DNA of 6,377 bases from Microcaldota archaeon. Lineage in GTDB: Archaea; Micrarchaeota; Micrarchaeia; Anstonellales; Bilamarchaeaceae. The DNA lies in the NCBI GenBank assembly GCA_013331535.1, contig DUGF01000014.1:1-6377 (forward strand). Direction: 5' to 3'. The position numbers and the translations under genes are program-made. This document shows positions 1 through 5,435 of this stretch, one piece after another; positions within the stretch are counted from its first letter, which is position 1; each line of letters starts with the position of its first letter. Below the pieces are notes generated by a model, which had not been told where the DNA came from, searched no databases, and saw nothing but the letters and a program-made list of their open reading frames with translations.

Positions 1-1
1 A

Positions 2-3000
2 ACCACCGAAGAGCGAAAGCAGTTGCGGGAGGCTTTAAAAGCTGCAGTAACTGAAAAAAATTTGGCCTCACTTGCTACGGACGGCCCGATAAAACCATCT
101 CAAGTCCTGCCAGCACCGGTTGCTGTGCCTCAGGTTGATCAAAGTGCAAGAACGTTCGCAACCCAGAAATTCATAAATGATTCTTTCTTAACCGCGGTTA
201 AGGAAAGAAAGTACGACGAATTTTTATACAGGTTGTATAACGAAGCAGATGTGAATACGACTGGGGATTATAACGAATCTGCTCTAATGTGGGCAGTACA
301 TCCCTATTGGGATAAAAAGTTTGCCGAAGTTCTGCTGAGTTGTGGTGCGCTTATAAATCGGCAGGATCAACTTGGTAACACTGCGCTTCATGTTGCAGTC
401 AAATTCAGCAACGTGGAAATGGTCAAGGTTCTTTTAGAGCACGGCGCGGTTCCAGATATAAAAAATAATGCCGGGGAGACTCCACTGGATATCATCAAAC
501 CGGTTCTCTATAAAGGTGCGGATGTTGGTGAGTCCAGAGCATACCCGACAACGTATGCTACGATACCAAGAGAATATATAGAACAACAGGATATTCACGA
601 TACCATGAAGAGCTACCTGCGAGAAGTTCGTCCTTTGGACAAGTTTTCGAGTGATGTGTCCCTGCAGGAAATGAAAGAAGCAATTGTATCTGCGATTTCC
701 AAAGTCCCAAAGGGTACTCTTACACAACTTATCGATTCCGAGGTTGATCAAAATGGCAATAGAACAAGTCCCGATGTTCCAAATCCTCCTCTTTACTCTT
801 GGTTTGAAACCAATCTAAACAATGAACTGGGCGGGCGTAATTTCAACTTTTCACTTCTGCCAGATGACATTAAAAGATTCTTGCGTGGTGAATTCAGCCA
901 GCCCGCTCTCGCCCGTCTTTCGGCAATGGCAAAACTTGATGTACCGGTGCAATCAATAAAAAGCGGTTCTACAGGCAATTCTGAGATTAATATAGTGCTT
1001 GCCGAGATAGATGATGAGGGTGTCAAGCCAACTGCTCAGAAACCAAAAAATGAAATCCTGAGAAGAAAGAGTTTAACTGATGTTCCAACCGGAATTTCAA
1101 GAGATGATCTAGAAGCTTATACGAACGGAGAACTTATCGCCCGCTCAGGGGATTTTGCAATCAAATACAATGTAGACGACCTCAAAAAAGATATAACGAA
1201 AGTAGTGAATGGCGTGTCGTTTGAAATAGAAAACGTCGGGGTAAGCCCCTCCACGATTGTTACCACAGTTGTGTCACAAAATCGTTTGGCCAAAGAAGAT
1301 ATTCTCCAAGAACACATGACTGTTCTATCCAGTTTTGCCGCAAACGAGCTTATGCGCAGGCTTAACGAAGTAGTTCTTACCACTAAAAATCCGGAAAGGT
1401 TGAAAGTCCAAACCATGGATCGGATTAAAGAAAATATAAACTCCGGAGTTTCAACGTTTTCCAGTTCCCAACTTTCTGGTGCTACTCCTGATTCAATTGT
1501 AAGGAGCGTTCTTACTACAAGTGCACGGGATATAATCAAAAAAACCGGAATAACCGGAACCGACCTGAAAGAGCTTAAGGAGTATGCACGAGTTCAATTA
1601 GCCGATCGCTCTGCGAAACTGGCAGAAATTGCAGGGCGTCAACAGGACCTTACTCCGCGGATTAAGACACCGATGCCAACAGTTTCTTATACTCCAGAAG
1701 ACTTGAACAACTTTAAAAAATTTATAACCCGTTTCATGAATAATACGATGAGCCAACAATTATCAAAACTTGACGAAGACCGTTTTGTTGATAAGAATTC
1801 TCCACGGGATCTAACCCCCCAAGACCGTGAAACGCTGATAAATTTCGTACATACGGAGAGGATAAGACGTTTAGATGAATTGGGTGCGGAGTCGCTTGCA
1901 AAAAGAGCCGAAGAAGAAAGAACAGCAGAAACTGCAAGAGCAGCATCTCCGGGTCTTTCCCCATCAGAACTTTCCGTTCAAAGAGAAACAGAACGACAAG
2001 AGGCAGAGCGCCAACGGCAATTAGCAGCCGAAGCGGAGAGGAGAAGAGTGTCTGCTCCATCACCGGCACCAGCCATACCCGTGGTCGCACCTGTTGCGCC
2101 AATCGTTTCATTATCCCGCAATGCGGTCTCAATTCAGGATGTTGCAAAATCATTTACAGGAAGCTATACTCCTGGCCAATTGCTTGAATTAAACCGGGTT
2201 TTCTCTGAAGCGCCAGAAGCACGCAGATATAATTCTGCATACCACATCATCTATCAAAAACAATCTGATAATGGCGATATGCTTCTTTTCATCAAGGCAC
2301 ATGGAAGCGCACGCATTTACAAATATGAAATTCCAGCAAGGGCGTTTGATTCCGACCAATTTAAGAAAAGCCTGAAAGATGCGGGTGCATCAAGTATTGA
2401 GGTACTTGCAATTGCGGATACAATGAGTAAATCCTTTGTTTCTGGTCTAGTTACCGGAGAAGTCCAGTCTCTGATTTATACTGATCGTGGCGTGGGCAAT
2501 TTGGGTTATCTTTCACTTGGAAAGCAGCGTGACGAATATCGTCTTCCTTCGGGAACAAAATTCTCAAAGCTTCTTGCACCGATTGATTTTGTAAGGGACT
2601 TTTCAGCAGAGGATAAACGAAAATATCTCGCGGAACCCACAGAGAATCCAAACGATTATAACGTCCTATCTGCCAAGATTGCCGGAACCAGGGCTTTGAT
2701 TTTAAAAGAGCACAGGTCTGCGATGGAAGAGGCAATCTCCGCATATAAAAACAATCCAGAGCCGCTTGCAAAATTGCTGCTTTCCTATGCAATGGAAGGC
2801 CAGGCCACATCCGCTCCGCACATTCAAATTCTTTCTATTTACCTTATGTACCTCCTCCAGCAGGAGAAGCTTATGGATTTCACCGGGCTTTACACAAAAA
2901 TAAACGGAAAGGTAATCAAGCCGCTAAAGGATGCTGATGACTTACTAAAAAGGGCAAGAACCAAAGCAGGTGCACAGGAGGTTTTAGCAATCCTTCAGGA

Positions 3001-3832
3001 ATGGGAAAACAGAAAGGTAATGAGCCTTGGAAAAGAAGGCGCGGTTGCAAAGCTCTCAGAAATCCTGAATTATGCAAACGAGAACTTCATGGCAGAAAAG
3101 CCGCCAAAAGGATATAGTAGGAGCGGAAAAATATACCCGTACCTCAAGAGCCGTGCCTCAAAGAAAGTTGCATCCGAAGTGAATCCGGTTGATGGAAAAC
3201 TAGGGCCCATTACGCTGATGGCATGGATGTTTGTGATGACCGAGGCGGTAAAAGAGATCCCGCCACCTCCATCAGTCCGTATCGTGGAGCCGAGAACAAT
3301 TTTGGTTAATCTATATCCAAAAATTGATGAAGACGCTACAACCACGCATCAAAATAAAGTTTCTTTCCATGCAGATGTTTTTGTCAAAGAACCTGGAAAA
3401 ACGGTTGATGCCAAATTGGATAACTATCGTACGGAACACGGAAATCCACAATCATTGAAATTTGTGAATTACGCGTGGATGGTATCCGTACTTGTGGAAG
3501 GAAAACGGTATCTCTTCAATTCGCATTATGGCGTTGACGGAGATGAACAGAGGTATTCTGCGGTTTTCAGTCCTGGTAAAAATGTTGTTTATGCCCTGGA
3601 TTTTAAGGGCGGTAAACATGTAATACGCAAGGAAGGGGGGGATAATGTCGTTGCACTTGAATTTGATCGCGATGGCAATCCTATAGTGAAAGATCCGGAA
3701 TCAGGCGCGAAATCATTATTTCTTACATCTGAGCCGAATATTACGGTGCCTCGCATTGGAGTATCTGCGGGTCCGCAGTATGAGGCGACGATATTCATAT
3801 TTGATCCAAACAGACGAGTACCGACAGAATAA
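2..3832 (+). CDS. Giant multidomain ankyrin-repeat protein, 5' end outside the window
   Basis: I do not recognise this gene as a named family. The frame is open to the left edge (the codons before base 23 read TTEERKQ), the first in-frame ATG is only at 287, and no ribosome binding site precedes the TTG at 23, so the true start lies outside the window. Residue numbers here count from the codon at 23 (1269 to the stop). In order I see: ankyrin repeats (about 52-168); a long helical region with recurring small helix motifs (about 210-620); a charged coiled-coil and Pro/Ala linker (611-693); an alpha/beta segment resembling clan CD peptidases but lacking the Cys (about 735-835); a helical stretch (about 880-1050); a motif like PG_binding_1 (1052-1076); and a beta-rich C-terminus (about 1083-1269). 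No membrane segment is visible. Ankyrin and coiled-coil parts suggest a protein-binding scaffold, which is inference. It ends 10 bases before the next gene. Confidence 0.9.
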   Translation, partial: TTEERKQLREALKAAVTEKNLASLATDGPIKPSQVLPAPVAVPQVDQSARTFATQKFINDSFLTAVKERKYDEFLYRLYNEADVNTTGDYNESALMWAVHPYWDKKFAEVLLSCGALINRQDQLGNTALHVAVKFSNVEMVKVLLEHGAVPDIKNNAGETPLDIIKPVLYKGADVGESRAYPTTYATIPREYIEQQDIHDTMKSYLREVRPLDKFSSDVSLQEMKEAIVSAISKVPKGTLTQLIDSEVDQNGNRTSPDVPNPPLYSWFETNLNNELGGRNFNFSLLPDDIKRFLRGEFSQPALARLSAMAKLDVPVQSIKSGSTGNSEINIVLAEIDDEGVKPTAQKPKNEILRRKSLTDVPTGISRDDLEAYTNGELIARSGDFAIKYNVDDLKKDITKVVNGVSFEIENVGVSPSTIVTTVVSQNRLAKEDILQEHMTVLSSFAANELMRRLNEVVLTTKNPERLKVQTMDRIKENINSGVSTFSSSQLSGATPDSIVRSVLTTSARDIIKKTGITGTDLKELKEYARVQLADRSAKLAEIAGRQQDLTPRIKTPMPTVSYTPEDLNNFKKFITRFMNNTMSQQLSKLDEDRFVDKNSPRDLTPQDRETLINFVHTERIRRLDELGAESLAKRAEEERTAETARAASPGLSPSELSVQRETERQEAERQRQLAAEAERRRVSAPSPAPAIPVVAPVAPIVSLSRNAVSIQDVAKSFTGSYTPGQLLELNRVFSEAPEARRYNSAYHIIYQKQSDNGDMLLFIKAHGSARIYKYEIPARAFDSDQFKKSLKDAGASSIEVLAIADTMSKSFVSGLVTGEVQSLIYTDRGVGNLGYLSLGKQRDEYRLPSGTKFSKLLAPIDFVRDFSAEDKRKYLAEPTENPNDYNVLSAKIAGTRALILKEHRSAMEEAISAYKNNPEPLAKLLLSYAMEGQATSAPHIQILSIYLMYLLQQEKLMDFTGLYTKINGKVIKPLKDADDLLKRARTKAGAQEVLAILQEWENRKVMSLGKEGAVAKLSEILNYANENFMAEKPPKGYSRSGKIYPYLKSRASKKVASEVNPVDGKLGPITLMAWMFVMTEAVKEIPPPPSVRIVEPRTILVNLYPKIDEDATTTHQNKVSFHADVFVKEPGKTVDAKLDNYRTEHGNPQSLKFVNYAWMVSVLVEGKRYLFNSHYGVDGDEQRYSAVFSPGKNVVYALDFKGGKHVIRKEGGDNVVALEFDRDGNPIVKDPESGAKSLFLTSEPNITVPRIGVSAGPQYEATIFIFDPNRRVPTE
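176..526 (+). other. Ankyrin-repeat block, about three repeats plus a partial cap
   Basis: Residues 52-168 of the large protein fit the ankyrin consensus. The repeats run about 52-82 (ending EADVNTTGD), 83-116 (ESALMWAV, then EVLLSCGALINRQD), and 117-149 (LGNTALHVAVKFSNVEMVKVLLEHGA split over two helices, then VPDIKNN), followed by a partial repeat starting AGETPLDIIK. The third repeat is the best, carrying the G-x-T-x-L-H, V-x-x-L-L and G-A signature. Ankyrin repeats bind other proteins and have no catalytic role. The partner cannot be told from sequence. The first repeat is degenerate and may act as the N-terminal cap. Confidence 0.88.
1853..2101 (+). other. Charged coiled-coil region and Pro/Ala linker
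   Basis: Residues about 611-676 are rich in Glu, Arg, Ala and Gln with runs such as AKRAEEERTAETARA and ETERQEAERQRQLAAEAERRR-like helix. A short S/P-rich break (ASPGLSPSELS) separates two helical stretches. Residues 677-693 (SAPSPAPAIPVVAPVAP) form a Pro/Ala-rich flexible linker. The arrangement looks like a hinge dividing the ankyrin/helical N-terminal half from the alpha/beta and beta-rich C-terminal half. Coiled-coil prediction is by eye. Confidence 0.7.
2225..2527 (+). other. Possible degenerate caspase/legumain-like (clan CD) core, Cys replaced by Met
   Basis: Residues about 735-835 carry two blocks arranged as in clan CD cysteine peptidases (families C13, C14, C25 and CHAT). The first is a hydrophobic strand ending in His-Gly-Ser (DMLLFIKAHGS, His760, codon at 2300-2302). 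About 41 residues later comes a second strand followed by D-T-M-S-K-S-F-V-S-G-L (EVLAIADTMSKSFVSGL, Met801, codon at 2423-2425). In active members the position of Met801 is the nucleophilic Cys, in contexts such as D/A-C-x-S-G-S/G-F. A third strand (QSLIYTDRGVGNLGYL) sits where those families have the strand after the Cys. If the match is real, the domain is an inactive pseudopeptidase. The first strand expected upstream is not obvious, and the similarity rests on short motifs only. Confidence 0.35.
3176..3250 (+). other. Motif resembling PG_binding_1
   Basis: Residues 1052-1076 read EVNPVDGKLGPITLMAWMF followed by a helix. This recalls the core of the PG_binding_1 fold, whose signature is D-G-x-x-G-x-x-T-x-x-A followed by an aromatic. 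The helices expected before it are only loosely present (about 1009-1050), and the usual final F-Q is replaced by M-F. In bacteria the fold binds peptidoglycan and is often fused to wall enzymes. If the host is an archaeon without peptidoglycan, another ligand or mere coincidence is more likely. Treat this as a lead only. Confidence 0.25.
3269..3829 (+). other. Beta-rich C-terminal domain of the large protein
   Basis: After a proline run (EIPPPPSV, residues 1079-1085) the last roughly 185 residues alternate polar and hydrophobic positions in short stretches such as RTILVNLYPKI, KVSFHADVFVKE, AWMVSVLVEGKRYLFNS, KNVVYALDF, NVVALEFDRDGNPIV and YEATIFIFDP. This reads as a compact beta-sandwich or similar all-beta fold. 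No catalytic motif or metal site is evident and no family is recognised. Confidence 0.5.
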
Positions 3833-3838
3833 GGTGAT
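3831..3838 (+). promoter_or_regulatory. Ribosome binding site of the second gene, overlapping the first gene's stop
   Basis: AAGGTGAT is complementary to the 16S rRNA 3' end and lies 4 bases before the ATG at 3843. It shares its first two bases with the TAA stop of the large gene. It fixes the start of the second gene at 3843 and suggests translational coupling. The GGTGA core is the form common in archaea, though it is also compatible with bacteria. Confidence 0.85.
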
Positions 3839-3842
3839 TCAC

Positions 3843-5414
3843 ATGGCAGAACCTATCATTGAAATAAGAAAACTTGATTATCTCCGTGAACTGAATATAA
3901 AACAATTAACTAACACGCTTAGTCAGTCTGGTTTCGAGCCGGCCTATGCAATCAAATTGCTTGCCATGCTTCGTGAAATAAAAGAAATTCTTGGCAGAGG
4001 AGATAAGGGTGTTTCATATCTCAACCCAGAGGAATTACGCGTATTCAACAAATTCAAAAACGATGAAGAAAAGGTCAATTCTCTTTTTTCTTTTCTTGAC
4101 AGCTCAATTTTTGGTCAAGAAACCAAATTATCATCGGATAAAGTGTTACGCGCAGTTCCAATTTCCAGGGTAATTTCCCCCTCCTTTCATATTGTTCCTT
4201 TGGGTGAGAATGTTTACACTTCAACAAATCCAGATAAAATGGTAAGTGTGTATGTTCAGTCTGCATTTACAGTTCCTGGAAAAGCAGAAGGTGAAGTTGC
4301 AATTCAGAATGCGAAATCCGCGCTTATCTCATTCGGAAAAGCAGTTGCATTTGCAAATAGCCCGTATGCAAGTCGTGAAGAAGGGAAAACTATTGCCAAA
4401 GAGCTTGGGAAATCCCTGGATAAGCTAAGTTCTGCTCAAAAAGAGCCCATCCAGTCAATAATCAATGATCTCAAAAAAGGGGATATTAAAGCGTTAGACT
4501 CGCTTCTTGCTTCAGGTACTGCGATAAATACCCAGCTCCAGGAAGCACTGGAAAAAAGCGGCCTTGTTTTCTATGATGGTGTTGCGGTAGTTACCTTTCG
4601 TGTGGAAGCAATGTTCAGATGGGAACTTCCATCCTCAAAGGAATTCAAGGAATTTCTTGCCGGGGTTTCCGATGTTGGTCTAAGAGTTACTGAACTTTTT
4701 CTTTCATTGAATTATGCAGCTCTTGATGTTGGCGCAACAAGGTTCAAGGCGTCTGAAAAAACAGGAAAGCCAGAACCAGCATCCGAACGTTTCACAGTGC
4801 CAGGGCATATAGTTTCCACGACCGCGGGTTTAACTATTGGTTCCGGCTTGCTTGGCATCCCGGTATTAATTGACCTTTCGGCAGAATTTGGCTATCTTAA
4901 ATACGAAAGCGGAACAACAGGAAAGGAACACGAACAATTTTATGTAGGCCTTCAGGCAATTGACCTCAATTTCATAGGTCCGGAGTCTAAAAAATGGCCA
5001 GTACGGCTTTCAGGAATGGGTGCGCACCATGTTGGAACTTCAGCCAAAGAGGATTATCTTGGATACTTGGTACTTACACTCCCCCTAAGAAAATCCGCGC
5101 CTTTGGATGCGGAAATAAATATTACACCATATCTCTCAAACTTTTTCGGGTTGCTTGCAGGCGGGGCTGAATTGGATGCTGCAATGAAGATATTTCCAAC
5201 AAATAAGAGAACAGATTTTGGCATAGAGCTAAGTGCTGGGGCAGATTTATGGAAGACAAGTGATAAAGCGCCTGGTGACCGATGGGGTATTGACCCGAAA
5301 TTTGGAGGGGGTTTAGTTTATGGTCCAATCACAGTGCGGGGTTCATTTTCTATAAGTTCAAAATACGGACAGGACAATCCAACCGGAAAGGTTGCCTTAG
5401 AATGGAAATTTTAG
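3843..5414 (+). CDS. 523-residue protein with helical N-terminus and porin-like beta C-terminus
   Basis: No named family is recognised. The ATG at 3843 is chosen because a strong ribosome binding site precedes it. An earlier in-frame TTG at 3756 would overlap the upstream gene by 77 bases and has no such site. The N-terminus (MAEPIIEIRKLDYLREL) is charged and helical, with no signal peptide or membrane helix. Residues about 1-105 and 150-238 are mainly helical, and the first part includes NPEELRVFNKF, a motif resembling one in the upstream protein. Residues about 240-523 form a series of amphipathic strands with Gly and aromatic residues, ending V-A-L-E-W-K-F. That pattern is typical of beta-barrel outer-membrane proteins, which usually end in Phe, yet export signals are missing. 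It is probably co-transcribed with both neighbours, with gaps of 10 and 21 bases. A soluble beta-rich cytoplasmic protein is a fair alternative. Confidence 0.93.
   Translation: MAEPIIEIRKLDYLRELNIKQLTNTLSQSGFEPAYAIKLLAMLREIKEILGRGDKGVSYLNPEELRVFNKFKNDEEKVNSLFSFLDSSIFGQETKLSSDKVLRAVPISRVISPSFHIVPLGENVYTSTNPDKMVSVYVQSAFTVPGKAEGEVAIQNAKSALISFGKAVAFANSPYASREEGKTIAKELGKSLDKLSSAQKEPIQSIINDLKKGDIKALDSLLASGTAINTQLQEALEKSGLVFYDGVAVVTFRVEAMFRWELPSSKEFKEFLAGVSDVGLRVTELFLSLNYAALDVGATRFKASEKTGKPEPASERFTVPGHIVSTTAGLTIGSGLLGIPVLIDLSAEFGYLKYESGTTGKEHEQFYVGLQAIDLNFIGPESKKWPVRLSGMGAHHVGTSAKEDYLGYLVLTLPLRKSAPLDAEINITPYLSNFFGLLAGGAELDAAMKIFPTNKRTDFGIELSAGADLWKTSDKAPGDRWGIDPKFGGGLVYGPITVRGSFSISSKYGQDNPTGKVALEWKF
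4560..5411 (+). other. Beta-barrel-like C-terminal region ending in Phe
   Basis: Residues about 240-523 contain roughly ten to twelve candidate strands, for example VAVVTFRVEAMFRWEL, LRVTELFLSLNYAALDVGATRF, PVLIDLSAEFGYLKYE, EQFYVGLQAIDLNF, PVRLSGMGAHHVGT, YLGYLVLTLPLR, TDFGIELSAGADLW, FGGGLVYGPITVRGSFSIS and VALEWKF. Polar and nonpolar side chains alternate, aromatics sit near strand ends, and the loops are Lys, Asp and Gly rich. The final F-stop resembles the beta-signal recognised by the bacterial BAM complex. Strand calls are by eye. Confidence 0.5.
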
Positions 5415-5425
5415 AAATGATCCTG

Positions 5426-5429
5426 GGTG
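5426..5429 (+). promoter_or_regulatory. Weak candidate ribosome binding site for the third gene
   Basis: GGTG ends 6 bases before the GTG at 5436 and is the only partial Shine-Dalgarno match in the 21-base gap. It overlaps the other possible GTG start at 5427, which would leave that start without any site. This is why 5436 is preferred. Confidence 0.4.
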
Positions 5430-5435
5430 TACTCT

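Noticed and set aside
1237..1248. GGGG-TAAG-CCCC hairpin
   Set aside because: A four-base-pair stem inside coding sequence is expected by chance.
1117..1539. Open frame of 140 codons on the minus strand
   Set aside because: It lies wholly inside the large plus-strand gene, has a low-complexity Ser/Thr/Arg composition typical of an antisense shadow, and shows no ribosome binding site or domain.
1544..1559. Short direct repeat ACCGGAA at 1544-1550 and 1553-1559
   Set aside because: It encodes a Thr-Gly-rich turn (KTGITGTD) and is too short to indicate a mobile element or regulatory array.
1734..2153. Open frame of 139 codons on the minus strand, with a hydrophobic Leu/Phe-rich stretch
   Set aside because: The hydrophobic run is the complement of the charged coiled-coil region (GAA/GAG/AGA codons read backwards as Leu, Phe and Ser), so it is a composition artefact.
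3756..3842. Upstream extension of the second gene to a TTG start
   Set aside because: The extra 29 residues are Arg/Tyr-rich out-of-frame sequence of the first gene, and the strong ribosome binding site at 3831-3838 points to the ATG at 3843.
4081..4100. T-rich run that could act as an archaeal-type terminator
   Set aside because: It sits inside the second gene and simply encodes Ser-Leu-Phe-Ser-Phe-Leu, with no gene end nearby.
5405..5416. AT-rich stretch 20-30 bases before the third gene's start as a TATA box
   Set aside because: It is a weak match with no BRE-like purines, overlaps the coding end of the second gene, and is not needed if the genes are co-transcribed.
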